A DNA stretch of 64,000 bases from Symsagittifera roscoffensis (lineage: Eukaryota > Xenacoelomorpha > Acoela > Convolutidae), in contig NC_087071.1 of the NCBI RefSeq assembly GCF_963678635.1, positions 42,918,153 through 42,982,152 of the forward strand, written 5' to 3'. Below are positions 1 through 12,384 of the stretch, piece after piece. The notes under the pieces were generated by a model. It saw nothing but the letters and a program-made list of their open reading frames with translations, was not told the DNA's origin and made no database searches. The position numbers and the translations under genes are program-made. Positions within the stretch are counted from its first letter, which is position 1. Each line of letters opens with the position of its first letter.

Positions 1-40
1 AAAATATAAATTCAATAAAATATTTGATTTAAAAGACCAT

Positions 41-1480
41 TTGGATATTATACCACTATCAAAGAACGAAGTTCAAAAACATTTTTTACCTATCACGGAA
101 AAGTTAACACTTCAATCACTACAAAAATATCAAAATCATGTATCTGTTATAAAACAACTAAGATCTTGGCACAAATACAAAACAAAACCCTTTGAATTCG
201 ATATCACAAAATTAGGAAATAAAAATTTACTCTAATGTTTCTGCAAATTTAACAATAACAAATAAATGAAAACACTGACATTTTCAATTCCATTACTCAG
301 AAATGAAAGTTCTCTGTTTACCACTAAGTCTAATCATAATCGAATTTCATTTTTGACTTTGTTTTAATAAAAAAGTTATTAACAATCAGAGAAAATATAT
401 TCAAATTCCACTCAAAGTTTCTCTTTTCCATTTGCACAGATTTGGAAAAAAAACTTTGTTATGACTGTAACACATGCCAGTTAAAGAAACCCTCTCCTAA
501 AAAAAATAAATAGCAGAAAAACAGGACTTTAGAGGACAAAATTTGCATTTTAATCCTAGAATATCATTTGATACAAAAGTCCCATTAGCCCCCTCCTCAG
601 AAGGAAATTCATAGTGGTAATTTTAGATGCATTGTACCATTACGTAAAACTCAACCCTATACCCCATTTTAACGCTTATTATGCAAACACAACGCTTGAT
701 GAACACTGGATAGCAAGATTTGGTCTACCCAAAATCCATGTCACAGATAATGGAACAGAATTCATAAACAATGAAATAATTATCTCATGTCATCGTTATA
801 ATATCAAACAAAAAACTAGAACATCACATGCCCCATGGACAAATAACTAGTCGACGGCAAGAACTGCTCCCTACAAGAATACCTCCGATGTATAAAAAAC
901 GGAAACTACCAAAAATACACCTAATGGTCATCAAATTGAAAATTATTCTCTTCATCACATAACTCTCAGGTGAAAAAATTATTTGGACTATCATCATAAG
1001 AAATGGTTTTTATACCAAAAACCGTACAAGCCTACAGTTTTTACTGTAAATTTATCGTCAACCAACTAAAGATTCAATTTATTACAAGCTACCACTTCGC
1101 TCTCTCACATAATGAAAACCATTTTCAACAGTCACAAACTTTAAAACTAACGTCTGGAACCCACAAAAAATCGATTTTAAAAAGAGATAAAAAGCACAAT
1201 GAAAGTTATCAGAAAATTGCAAAGATTTTGATTTAAAGACAAAATTTTAAACCTCAAACAATTTCACGCTGTACACCTGCATCAAAACTCGATATTGGAA
1301 CGTTTGTTTCAATTTTTACAATATAGAAAAGAATCTCAGAAAAGCTAAATTCTATTCAAAAATGACCACATCAGGTTACCGGAAAACGTACAGACATTAC
1401 ATATAAACTAATAGAACACAAAAAACAGTACAGCATAGAAACAGTGTTTTAACATACTATCCGAAACAATGAGCTCTTCG
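41..1480 (+). pseudogene. Broken Ty3/Gypsy integrase remnant
   Basis: Three translated pieces (41-235, 614-850 and 1003-1236) align in order with the integrase of the minus-strand element. The middle piece has the catalytic-core segment VTDNGTEFINNE, which includes the second catalytic Asp and the DNGTEF signature. Piece one matches the linker upstream of the zinc-binding domain (HKYKTKP). Piece three and the following bases match the C-terminal domain. The zinc-binding region (about 240-600) survives only in fragments, with frameshifts. No part could encode an active enzyme. Confidence 0.85.
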
Positions 1481-2389
1481 CGAACTATCACATTTTATAT
1501 TCCAATACAGGATCACACATTGTTGCTGAAACAAAAGAAACCCATAATCGAAAAATGTCAACAAATTTTAATCCTTTACCACAATCACGCGAGAAAATTC
1601 CATATAATTTATCACAAAAATCTCCAAAAGCAATAGTTCGAAAACAAAGATTCTATCAAAAACTACAGGAAAATTTATAATACCCGAAACAAAAGAAACA
1701 TCACAACAACGCCAATCAACTCGTCTTAGAAATCAATCAAAAAAAGATCGCAAAATTTGCATCCCACAATCTAAAATCTTGAAAAAAGCAACCCTCTGAA
1801 TAGTTATTGAATCGACATTGAAATGTCTTCAATTAGATCATTTTATTTTCATCTAAAATAAAAACTCGTAACACATATGTCCATTTTTTGCTTTTCAGAA
1901 ATCATTTATTTCAAAATTAATCAAGCAAATCATTTGATATCATCTTACTTTTCATTTAAACACCCTCGCTATTATTAGCCGACATGACTCCAACTTGAAG
2001 AAAACCTATAAACCTAACTCAAAAACTTCCAGATCAAAAGTAAGCACTACACTCATGATTGACTACTTAAATGAAGATCCTATAAAAGATACAACCTTCT
2101 TCTATCAATCAATACGAAAAATTAACAAATTTGTCTTGAATTTATACCGCTAGGAAAACACTAAACTGGCCTAAAGAAAAAAAATGCAACCTGATTACTA
2201 AGCCTAAAAAAATTCTACCTCCCAAAACTTCCACAAACAAAAACAAGAATCAGAAAGTTATTATCTAAAGAATCAGAATTTTTTCACCAAAAAATCTTCA
2301 TACCAAATCCACTTGTCAAAAAGCGAAAAACAATCCGACCCCTCTCGATTTAAACTCCGGAAAAATCAAAAACTAATTGGATAAAGCAA

Positions 2390-2790
2390 ATGACTGTTCA
2401 ACGCTTTTTTCAGACTCAGTTAAACAAAAATCTTAAATTTCCGTTTTCGAAATTTCTTACAATCTTTTCTATAATTTTTCAACTCATAACCGATTTTTTA
2501 GATTTCCTAATTCTCAATTTTCAAATTTTTAGAACCCAGTTTATAATCTTCTATTCCCTCATCCAAGCGTATTTTTTTCTCTCCGAAACTATTGACCATC
2601 TAATTATGTACGTAACGAAATAAATTTCATAAATGATATCATTTTTTTAAGGAGGAAAGGCATTTGTTTTTGTGATTTTTCTTTTGTTGACAGCTTCCCT
2701 AACTTTGAAATTTTATGGTTTTAAATGTATCAAGAAAGCAATAATAGCTTTTGTACTAGAAAAAGTTTTGATCATCATTTTTGCTGAAGA
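2390..2790 (+). pseudogene. Remnant of two small membrane ORFs
   Basis: A 77-codon hydrophobic frame (2390-2623), rich in Phe, Leu and Ile, sits where the 81-aa membrane ORF lies in the large element. The following bases (about 2685-2790) encode a second hydrophobic stretch containing KCIKKAII and ending in Glu-Glu, which matches the 63-aa membrane ORF of the large element. The first ORF is similar only in composition and position. The second shows real residue identity. Function is unknown; the conserved position just upstream of the envelope suggests a structural or accessory membrane protein. Confidence 0.5.
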
Positions 2791-3014
2791 ATAATTTCAA
2801 AAACAAAAGATTCGAAAAAAAGTAGAGAATTGTATATTCAGATATATTCAAAATATAATCCAAATCTAATCCAAACCCTATTAAGGGTTGCCCTCCAAAC
2901 AAGCCACCCTATGACCCCAAACAACACAATGTTTAGTCAAACAAATCAACCCAATCAACTACTCGTATATCATATGTAGAGAACCCCTACACCTTCGAAG
3001 AAGGACACTCGTAA

Positions 3015-3909
3015 TTGTCAGAGCCACTGAAACCAGCCATCCGTCACGTACCCCTCATCGAACCACAATACGAACCAACATATTTTACTTACCCCTCAGT
3101 AAAACAAGAACTTAACTTAACATTTGAGCCAAAGTCGATATCTGACAACTACAATAGACAGAAAAATTATTCACCCCAGACACAAAAGAGATCTAACAAC
3201 ACCAAAAGTTCAATTTGATATCCCCTCATCACCATCATCAACCCCTCTATATTTTTCTCATAGAACAATTCAAAGTACCCCTCACCACTCCAATTCACTT
3301 CTCAACAAATTACGTCAAATTTTCCATCAGGTTCTTGGGTTAAGCACCGACTTCTAAACAAATTCGTGAAAATCCCTTACATCACCCACTCCGTCATAAA
3401 GAAATGGATCACCCACAAGCTTTCTCAAGGCGAACCAGAGTTTTTAAGCGATCCAAAAGATTTTTCTTCGGATACCTCCTTATCACTAACAAATCATTGT
3501 CCCTTCCAATTAGACAACAGATAACGTGAACTACAATGGAGAAGCAAATCATTATCCCTTCCAATTAGACGACCGATACCGTGAACTACAAGGCAGAAGC
3601 AAGACTTTACACCGAGTCTGGAACTCTTTTGTAGCCCGCCGCCCACTTTTTTGCCAACACCTCGATAGTAGTCAACTCCATAATTGGGCACTAAACAGTT
3701 TGCAATATAAACACGATATTCAAAAAGACATCCGAGAACAGTATATTCAGATTCTTTTACAGCGAAACTTAACTCTCAAAATTGAAAAAACCGTGAAACT
3801 CAATAATTTAGTACATCATTCATTATCGTTGTCGCCACCAGATATGAGCGGTCAATCGTTACAGCCTCCATTTCTCACTTCAGAACGCATACATAAATAC
3901 GACAGATAG
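3015..3909 (+). pseudogene. Broken copy of the proline-rich ATG-less ORF
   Basis: Fragments match the 380-codon frame at 25445-26587 of the large element. The N-terminal side aligns through SEPL..P and through HPR..R plus a V.FDIP segment. The C-terminal side (3526-3909) aligns through the run HNWALNSLQYKHDI, then TVKLNN and a terminal YKYDR. Frames shift between the fragments. The conserved WAL..LQY..DI block in two diverged copies indicates that this protein was once under selection. No domain family is recognised. Confidence 0.6.
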
Positions 3910-3949
3910 ACAAATAAACACCATAGAAAACACTACAATAATATGCAAT

Positions 3950-6150
3950 TAAGCAGGTCGAACAATGTGATTCTGAACAACAAGATATTGAATCAATAAC
4001 TGTTAGTCGCTACACTTCAGCCCAAGCCACAACTCTAACAGGTTATAATATTACAGGAAAAACCTCTGAAAAGAAATTACATTTTTGGGAAGTTTCAAAA
4101 GGAAACAAGAATAGAATTATTCAAGAATTTTTCTACCAAATTAATCTAGATTAACTACCACATCTTGACCCTGAAGATTCCTAATATGACGTCAAGTATT
4201 TAAAAAAGTTTACTAATAAAGACGAAAAGCGTAAACTATCAAATTTTTCAAGACTCTGCAAATCAAGCACAACTCCAACACCGCCAATATCATTTCCAAC
4301 AAGACGATAAATTTTCTTATCATCCTGCACACGGACGTTTAATCTATGATAAACATGATAAAAAATGGATGCCTCACATTGGAATTAAAAACCCATCAAT
4401 CTGTAAAATAGACACCACAAATTCAGGCTACCAAGAAAAAATATTCTTCGATCATTAAAAATCAACTAGAAAAAGTACAACTACCACGAGATTTACAAGA
4501 TGATTTTATACCTTATCCAGGAAATTTCTCACCTTGTAGATACGATCAAGGATATTGCGATCCCACTACAAGAACGCAGACAACCATAATTTGGTTCCAT
4601 GAAGACACGTGTATCACATTTCAAGTCGCTAAAATTCACGCAAGAGTTTCATGCAAAAAAATTCAAAGAGTCCATACCCTTTGATAAAATAAACCCTGAG
4701 CGAACAGGGTCAAACCCAAAACAATATAGGAACATACTGTTTGGAAAATAAATTAACAGAATTTCAAATTTACTCTGTAACTGATGTAGCATGCAAATAC
4801 CCCAAACCACTTTTTCAAACCAATTTATCAGAAATTCTTATCGATTATAAAAAACGTTTCTACTTCAAAACAGGAAAACTAATTCTTGACATGGCAGAGC
4901 CGACGATTAAACTTACATCTCGTTAACATTTTACAAAAATAATTGAAACATTGAAAGAAAAGCTCTTTCCCAAAATGAGGATATTACCAGGTAAAAAAAA
5001 CTATCCCTACATGAATAATACATACTTTGGCGCAATTCACTATCACATTCACTTCAACATGAAGCTAGACTACATAATAAGCAGATTTTATCAAGAAATG
5101 AAACTTTCCGAAATAGAAACACTACATCATTTTTTTCACTTGAAACGAACACAATTTTGCAATCTCTTGCAGTAGCAGTACTCAAAATAGCTTTTGCAGG
5201 ATACCTCTTATCAAGCAACCACTCTAATTTCATTAATTACGAAAAAAAACATTATTCCACTTGCACCACTTACACTTGCACCACTTAATGTATTTGAAGA
5301 CAAAGGTGCTATCAACGCATGCATAAATTTTATAAAATTGAAGTACATCTTGTAGACAACTCATCACGCCGCACATATTTATGAGATTTAGTTGTCCCAT
5401 GTGGATCTGAATATATCCATTATTTAGTACAGCTTTACACAAAAGAAGATAAATATTATTTTCTAACTCCATACCTTCAAAGAAATTCTCACCTGAGAGC
5501 ATATGCGCAGTCGCTTTCAACCCAAGTATAGATTCACAATCAATAGGCATATACTTCAAATCTGATTTACAACATCACATTCGAATACAACAATTTCAAA
5601 AACTTTTCACTAAAATGGATACAACCAAAAAACAATCCATTGACCAGAACATCCGCAAACTAGCTGAAACAGCAAGTTTTTCAGACCTCTACCGACAAGG
5701 TTACGGTGGAAGTTTAAAATATATATCCTTAAAAGACAATATATACCTAAATGGAGAAAAATATCGCCCACAAAGTATCTCAACACACAATATTTTTAGT
5801 TTACTAATTATCGAAATCGAATGGATCTAGGATGGCCCTACTATATTTTAGAGAGATTGACTATCTTATATGCAATGTTTAATATTATCGGATTTCTCTT
5901 CTCATTATTAAAAAGAAGTTAGAACACATGCGCAATACATACACAAGTCAAATGATAAGCTAGCGTAGCACGATTTTTTTAAAGGAGTTTTTGGAGTTTT
6001 TTCACGTTAATCAACAAAATTCTTCTTTGTGCTTAAACTACCGATTTATCTACAAAACCAAACACATACAATACTCCACAAGCCAATATATATAGTACGA
6101 CTTTGAGCAATTTACAAAACAAACATCCTTTATCACTAATCTCACAAAGT
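3950..6150 (+). pseudogene. Broken envelope-type glycoprotein gene
   Basis: Translated fragments follow the envelope ORF of the large element from its N-terminal third to its C-terminal membrane region. Landmarks are NGNKNR-like and HLDPEDS segments near 4090-4180, GRLIYDKHDKKWMPHIG near 4335-4385, a YCDPTTR segment near 4555, and WPYYILE...LFSLL near 5830-5910. At the junction near 4350 this copy is open where the minus-strand copy has a one-base frameshift. In-frame TAA, TAG and TGA codons and small deletions are frequent, so it is not expressed as one protein. Confidence 0.75.
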
Positions 6151-6662
6151 TGTTGAAGTACACTTTCGACCGCCGAATGGATAATAAATACTAGTTATTT
6201 GCAACGTAGCCCTATATCTCATATAGCACTGCAACAACCCACTATCGACGCTACATAAGAAGAACCGCATACCTTGAATTTTCGTTCTCAAAAAAATCAT
6301 CATTTTAGCCCACGATGAGCTGCCAAGTTGGATCCCACAACCGTTCCCTTTCTTTTCCATCTAATCTCCTTAGCCACAATTCTCTCATTGCAATTTCATA
6401 CCTCACCTCTTCCCCCTCTCCAGTTTCTCTTTTAACCACGCATGGACTCACCACGCACCAGTTTCTCACCACGCATGGACTCTGATGACTCAAATCAAAC
6501 AGTATTTAATACAATTTCTAATTTTAATTACTCAGATTTGAAACACCCGATGAACTCCTAGACTCCGAACCCAGTGCACTTCCTCGCGCACTGACGCTAC
6601 CCCTATTCTTTCCCTTCTCTCAAGTAATGCACCTGATGTACCCAGCCCCATCACAAATGACC
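6151..6662. other. Unassigned sequence before the assembly gap
   Basis: No gene is recognised. Around 6435-6482 a phrase containing CACGCATGGACTC occurs twice within about 45 bases. Reading frames running into the gap are artefacts of the Ns. Confidence 0.5.
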
Positions 6663-6862
6663 NNNNNNNNNNNNNNNNNNNNNNNNNNNNNNNNNNNNNN
6701 NNNNNNNNNNNNNNNNNNNNNNNNNNNNNNNNNNNNNNNNNNNNNNNNNNNNNNNNNNNNNNNNNNNNNNNNNNNNNNNNNNNNNNNNNNNNNNNNNNNN
6801 NNNNNNNNNNNNNNNNNNNNNNNNNNNNNNNNNNNNNNNNNNNNNNNNNNNNNNNNNNNNNN
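6663..6862. other. Assembly gap of 200 Ns
   Basis: Exactly 200 consecutive N bases, a conventional placeholder length, so the true gap size is unknown. Linkage between the left copy of the retroelement and the U2 region depends on scaffolding. Confidence 0.99.
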
Positions 6863-7120
6863 CATGATTCGAAACAGAAGGGAAGTAAGCAGATACAGAG
6901 TAGGCATCCGATTCCAGTGAGAAAGATGAGACAGCATAGAAGCAACGTACAGCAACCTAAATCATTCGACAGGTCATTTACAAAGAAACGGGGTGAAGAA
7001 CTAAACCCGTACCGAACTTTTCTCACAATTTCACGTCTGATCATACAATTGTCAGACACTAGCTGTTTTCCAGCTCTGTGCATATTTGTTTCACGTGTGA
7101 TCACTTCTGCCGTTTGAAGA

Positions 7121-7270
7121 CTATACCTGAGCCAGACATGACTATACCTGAACAGACATGAGTATACCTAGTCAGAAATTACTATACCTAGTTAGACTTG
7201 AATATACTTGGTCAGAAATTACCATACCTGAGTCAGACCTGACTATATCTGCTCCAGGTCTGATCATGTA
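7121..7270. repeat. Degenerate ~24-bp repeats, left of U2
   Basis: About six imperfect copies of a unit with the core CAGACATGACTATACCTG are arranged head to tail. The last copies, near 7245-7266, switch to the opposite orientation (CCAGGTCTGATCATGT). The same unit reappears on the far side of the U2-like sequence. Confidence 0.75.
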
Positions 7271-7528
7271 AAAAAGACATAACGCCATCTAACGGCAGAA
7301 ACGCAGATGGTTATGATGTGGTCCACTGCAGTTTTACGATAGAATTACAAGCCGGCAGGGTGTTTTGATAAGGCAAAAAATCATAATTACTGCCTATTTT
7401 TGTTTATTCACTTTGATCTGGAGCGATCAAGCTTCCAATCAAGTCGGATAGCTTAAAAGTTTTATGGTCCGAGCTGTTGTTTCTTTGTTGTGTCTGAGGC
7501 ATGTAGAAAAAAATCATTTGGCTCCTTT

Positions 7529-7690
7529 ATCGCTCCTCGGCCTTTTGGCTAAGATCATGTGTAGTATCTGTTCTTATCAGCTTAATATCTGGCATGCTGG
7601 GCATTGCTTGGCACCAATATTAAACTGATTTTTGCTTCTCGAGTTTACACCGAAGCTTGCTTCAGTTGACTCACGGATTTTTCCAATCTC
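7529..7690 (+). ncRNA. U2 spliceosomal snRNA-like sequence, 3' part diverged
   Basis: The 5' end matches U2 closely: ATCGCTCCTCGGCCTTTTGG at 7529-7548, then the branch-point-pairing segment GTGTAGTATCTG at 7559-7572 and the stem-loop IIa region to about 7592. The Sm-like site GATTTTTG lies at 7627-7634, followed by a GAAGCTTGCTTC hairpin (7652-7663) in the place of stem-loop III. The final stem-loop IV expected in animal U2 (total length near 190 nt) is not recognisable; flanking repeats begin instead. It could be a divergent functional gene, but a 3'-truncated pseudogene carried in a repeat is at least as likely. Confidence 0.8.
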
Positions 7691-7699
7691 GAACTACCA

Positions 7700-7980
7700 T
7701 CATGATATGTCTGCTTCAGGTCTGTTTCTGATCATGTAGTTTCAGGCATGAGTATGTCTGATCCAGGTATAATTATGTAAAGTCAGGTACAAACATGTCT
7801 GCTTCAGATCTGATCCTGTAACTTCAGGCATGGTCGTGGTCATGTCTTGTCCAGGTATGATCATGTAATGTCTGGTCCAGGTTTACTTAAAGTTTGATCG
7901 TATCTGACTGAATATCTGTTTTTCTTCATAACTATCATGTCTGGTACATGTCTATTTCAGACATGTACAGGGAAAAAAGA
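7700..7980. repeat. Degenerate ~24-bp repeats, right of U2
   Basis: Repeated phrases such as TCTGCTTCAGGTCTG, TGATCATGTA and TCCAGGTATGATCATGT are mainly the reverse complement of the units at 7121-7240. The two blocks therefore form an imperfect inverted repeat around the U2-like sequence. Confidence 0.7.
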
Positions 7981-8300
7981 GACATGCCAGAGGACTGATA
8001 CAGATATGGATTTAGTATGTTTTTTTTTGATGTCCCGATTTGAATTTAACAACAAATTTCAGTACGGGAAAAGCCAAAGATTTGAACTCTTAAATGAACT
8101 CTAAATTCCAAATTTTCCGTTGTTGGTCATTGAAATTTGCTCATGTCTCGATTTTGTAAGGTGGCTGAAGCAGTTTAACTTTGTTCACAAATCCATTTAT
8201 TCAAATATCTAACCAGCTAAAAACAAAATACAAAATCAAAAAAGTTAACGTAGATTAGCACAATTTGTAATAATATAACTAATTCAAAGCAAAACTTTTT

Positions 8301-8375
8301 GGCGCGTCCGTTGAAAAATAAACTTGACGCGTCCGTTGATAGTGCGAATTTCTTAGCGCGTCCGTTGATAGTGCG
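8301..8375. repeat. Three copies of a GCGCGTCCGTTGA motif
   Basis: The core CGCGTCCGTTGA occurs at about 8303, 8328 and 8357, the last two followed by TAGTGCG. It is GC-rich relative to the neighbouring AT-rich DNA. Role unknown. Confidence 0.8.
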
Positions 8376-10290
8376 TACTATAGCTATTCTAGATTGTTTA
8401 TGCTCTGAAACATAACGGTTCTAGGTTATTGCTGTTGTACATCATAAATAGTCTGGACCATAGCTAAATCAATCCATTTTTAGTCCTGACCATAAGTACC
8501 CGGGTTGAGATCCAAGCAAAACAAATGCCGATCAAACAATTTCATCTATAGAGTCTATGGAAAAATGCATTTTCATAGAAAAATCACCGAAACCAATCTT
8601 TTAATAGTTTGAAATTAAAACAGACAAAAAGCATTAAACTATTTAAGCATTTTTTTTTTCCACAAGAAGGCTAAACATAAAATTTCATGAAAAAGTTAAA
8701 TGATATTCATCCCCCCTCCCATAAAAAAAACAAATTTGACGTAAGCTCTGCAAAAATATTTTTATTGCCAACTGGCTTCAGAGCTCAAATTTAATTTCAC
8801 CGAGTTTGATATTTTGTGTTCTAAACGTAGCGCAGGTTGAGTTTTTCACTCAACACTCACACGCAAACAAATTTTTATAGAATTTTTTTTTCTGTTTTTG
8901 TATGTTAAGATTTTGTTTTCAGGTTTTGTTTTCGATTTTTTTAATGTTTTCATATGCTAAAATATAGCTGAATTCATTATAAAAACCAGGCTTTTTTCCT
9001 CAATCACCGAATTTTTTTGGCATATAATATTGTGTGAAAAATTGCTTTATGTGGCGAACTCATCAAATGCAATTTATCTACTTGGTAAGAGCTGCATATA
9101 CACTGGATTTTCTGTAGAATCCTTGGTTATTGCTTTTTTGATAAAAACGCAAAATTTTGAAACAAAAATTTTTTGTATCCTTTTTTATGGACAAAACGCT
9201 CGTCATATACTTTAACGGTAAAATTAAATTGCTTCAACTATTTTCATACAGTTTTTATTATAAACAGATGGCAAAAAGCTTTTTATTTTGTTCCAGAATA
9301 AAGCAAAATTGCTAATTATAAATCTTAATGAAAAAAAGAATGTTTATTTTAATATTTTCATACAATTAATTCAGTCCATGAAATTGTATGAAACATTATG
9401 ATATTTTCAGTTAGTGGAATGGTGTATTAAGTATTTTTTTGTCAACTCGGGTATGTTTTTTGCTAAAACAATGTATGAAACTATATTATTTCTACGCCAT
9501 TGCTGACATACGTTGTGGACCATACCTTATATAGACAATACCTGATTTTGGCCACAGCTTTTCAGGACCATAGCGGCTCTAGACCATAGGTAGTCTAGAT
9601 AGTTGATCTATGTCATAGCGGTTCTAGGTTAGACGGGCATGCGTACCTGGTACCGCGTAGACTTCCGTTGTGATGGGGACTCGACATGCTGGACATGTTG
9701 TGGTCTGCGGTAATTTTCCCAGTTCTCCGTTAGTTACTACAACTATTGGTCTCCTAGAAAAAGTTCGATTAACAGCAAGCTATTTTTTGCATAAAATTGC
9801 CATTGAAACATTGTTCGTACAGCAAAATTTGAGCTCCAAAAAATTGAGGTTTTCCAAGAGTTGTGTTGCATTGACACCAATTCTGCTCAGATAAAAGTTA
9901 CTTACAATTTCACCACAAATTATGCTGAAATTGTTTTGGACTGCTCAGTGCCTTTGCAAGTCAGAGTTTTTAATTCTAACAAAAACGTAAACATGGCTCA
10001 ATTAATTTGTCTTCTCAAAAAGCTAATCAGTAAAAAGGAATTGCTGATTTTAAATACTGCCTGCAATTTTTAATTTTGACCATTTTGAGGCAACAATTAT
10101 TCTTCAGTTTTGGTAAGATTTTTTGTTTTGTTGGTTGTAATAAAAAACAAAAATACCAAAATTCGGCAGAAAAAAATTAAATTGAGCAACAAGTAACCAA
10201 CGTTTAACCTAGTTTAAAATGTAGAAAAGACTTTATGTGTGTTGAAATTTGCATCTCATTAAAGTGGAAAAAAATTGATGATAATTTATT
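8376..10290. other. AT-rich intergenic sequence with no recognised gene
   Basis: Nothing coding is recognised. Phrases containing CATAACGGTTCTAGG (about 8410) and CATAGCGGTTCTAGG (about 9613) bracket roughly 1.2 kb in the same orientation, with related ACCATAG phrases nearby, so the segment may be an old repeat or insertion. Confidence 0.4.
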
Positions 10291-10294
10291 TTCA

Positions 10295-10437
10295 TTGTCA
10301 GTGTCCACAAAAGTGAAAACAAAAATCGATTATGATGGATGAAAAAAGAATTTTGTTGCCCGAAAAATAGTAATATTATATAATCCGTTTTTGTTTGATT
10401 ATAATATATTTTTTCTCACTTTTAAGGACACTGACAA
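10295..10437. repeat. Short inverted-repeat element (MITE-like)
   Basis: A 22-base arm at 10295-10316 starting TTGTCAGTGTCC is matched by its near-perfect reverse complement at 10416-10437 (two mismatches), enclosing about 100 AT-rich bases with no coding capacity. A similar phrase, GTCAGTGTCTATAAAGTT, with nearby ATAATCGATTAT palindromes occurs near 40830-40940. This is consistent with a small non-autonomous DNA transposon family. Confidence 0.5.
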
Positions 10438-10638
10438 GGAAGCTCAATTATAACCAACTTGTATTTATGGAACTCCAATTCGGGTAGCTTCAATCGCATT
10501 TGCTCAAGACGGTGAATGAACTAACAACTCATCGCTCTCTAAGAATATCAATCACGCTTTTGACCTTCAATGAGAAACAATCGGTTCTAAACTGCTCTTT
10601 TTGCTTGCCACGAATTTAAAACATCGCAAACTTATTCA

Positions 10639-11544
10639 ATGGCGAATCTCAATACTTCATTCGATGAAATAAAAGATACAGTAAATATTGATCCTAAATT
10701 GAAAGGCCTATTACAAGGGCTAATTGAGAATGTAAAAAGTAAGAATGATATCATTGTTGAATTGCAAAATCGGGTGCATTTTCTAGAGAATAAAGTTAAT
10801 GAAATGGAAAGATATAGCTCAAAAGATTGGGTTATTTTATAAAATTTACCTTTACGATACGGAAATTTTACCCAAGAGGTCCTGACCTTTTTTAACAAAG
10901 TTATGGGCGTGGAGGTGAACAGCTACGACCTGAAGGCATGCCATCCCCTCGGCCCTGTGAGTCAAAACCAAAAATGTGTGGTTATAGTGAAATTTGTCTA
11001 CTTTGATATAAAAAACAGAATTTATGGCAGGAAAAAGTTATTGAAAGATTTTTTGCACCCTGTAAATAAGCAACCAGTGTATATAACAGAGAGACATACT
11101 CAGCGCGATTCGGAGCTTCATGATTATTCTCGGGGTTTGGGAATTTACACAGTTACAAATAATTGTGCTCCTCAAGTTTTCGTTTCGAAAGCAGATGGTG
11201 GATTTCAAAGGCACAACTTAATTGATATTAAGGATGCTGATCAAATTTTCAAAAACAAGAATCCAATGATGGCAAGACAGGCAAAAAATGCTAGAAAACA
11301 AAATCCTCGTGTGATACAAAATATACAAAACAACTTTTCTCGCCCTCCCATTGTTTCAGTGAGGAAACGTGACAGAGAAATAACCCCAAATAATGAGGAA
11401 AGGAATCATCTGATTGATGAATTGTACAGTAGGGTATCGGGTCCCGTCAAATTGGTGCAATTTGTGGAATCACTTCAAAGAGATTCTCCACAATCAAAAT
11501 TCGTCAACAACGGAAATAATAATCATGAAAACGATTCTGATTAG
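10639..11544 (+). pseudogene. LINE ORF1, one in-frame stop
   Basis: This reads as one frame of 302 codons with a TAA at 10840-10842; both halves are in the same frame. The first half holds a heptad-type coiled coil (about residues 25-60, including ELQNRVHFLENKVNEMER). The second half begins with a segment resembling the RNA-binding fold of L1/CR1-type ORF1 proteins (ACHPLGP, then VIVKF and VYITERHT). The C-terminus is basic and Asn-rich. In related elements ORF1 binds the element RNA as a trimer or multimer. The stop makes this copy non-functional. The frame ends where the endonuclease frame opens. Confidence 0.75.
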
Positions 11545-11624
11545 TGGCAAAAGCATTTCAACTCTATTTACAGTTTTTTGCCGTGAATATTTTTTGTTTC
11601 ATTAGAAAAAACCTTTTGCGAGAT

Positions 11625-12276
11625 ATGACTGACCTGACAACAACGCAAACAGCATTTTTCCTAAATGTTCAATCCATAAGAGCCCATCATGACCAATTAT
11701 CAGTTTTAATTGAATCCTTTGATAACAAGCCTGCATTAATCGGGCTGACTGAAACATGGCTCTCAGACAATGATCCTATTGGCATATATAACTTAGAAGG
11801 TTATGACAATATTGTCTGTGCAAACCGCGTAAACGCTAGAGGTGGGGGCGTTGCAGTTTTATTAAAACTGGCCTTAACTATAGTTATTTTAAATTACCAG
11901 TCAGTTTGGAGCTTATCGTTATCAGAATGTTTTTTGTCGATCACACTACACTAAATGTTTGCATAATATATCGTCCACCAAATCTGAAACTAGAAATTTT
12001 TTTTGAATTTATTTGTTGCTTGAATTGAAATCATTAAGTGGTGAAATTTTGCTAATGGGTGATTTAAATGTCGATATTATAGGTAACCAGCGCAATTTTT
12101 TTTACTACAAAAATCTTCTGCTTTCTTTTGATTTAGAAATTCAAAATATCGAGCCAACTAGAGTAACTAAATCATCAAGTACATGCATTGACCATATAAT
12201 TGCGGCGGAGGAAACTCAGGTAACAACAATAAATTGTACTATTAGTGACCATTATGGACTTATGTGTGACCTATAA
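11625..12276 (+). pseudogene. LINE ORF2 endonuclease domain, frameshifted
   Basis: ATG at 11625 opens a frame with LNVQSIRAH and GLTETWLSDN, the first catalytic motifs of EEP endonucleases, and a GGGVAVLL motif. The frame breaks between 11954 and 12013. The second part has MGDLNVD, TCIDHII and SDHYGL, which correspond to the GDLN, D and SDH motifs at the C-terminal end of the domain. The enzyme nicks target DNA in LINE retrotransposition. After 12276 the same frame continues beyond a TAA, and a TGA lies at 12382-12384 before the polymerase part. Confidence 0.85.
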
Positions 12277-12384
12277 ATTATTTCAGAAAAGCAAAACGTG
12301 AATTCTTATCATTCGGATTTCAACTATGATTTACTACTGAATGATGACTATTGCTTAAAATTTTTATTTTCGCTAAAAAATTGA

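Larger units (their letters stand above)
1..6150 (+). mobile_element. Degenerate LTR-retroelement copy, integrase to envelope part
   Basis: This stretch is collinear with the minus-strand element at 22913-29500, in the opposite orientation. The same order of integrase, small membrane ORFs, proline-rich ORF and envelope can be followed in translated fragments. Many frameshifts and all three stop codons interrupt it, so it is an old dead copy. The left end lies outside the window. Similarity stops near 6150, where the envelope C-terminus ends; the two ORFs that follow the envelope in the other copy are not seen here. No LTR was found. It is useful mainly as a distant comparison for judging which ORFs of the large element are conserved. 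Confidence 0.85.

Noticed and set aside
6532-7117. Frames of 97-190 codons running through the N gap
   Set aside because: They exist only because the unknown bases contain no stop codons.
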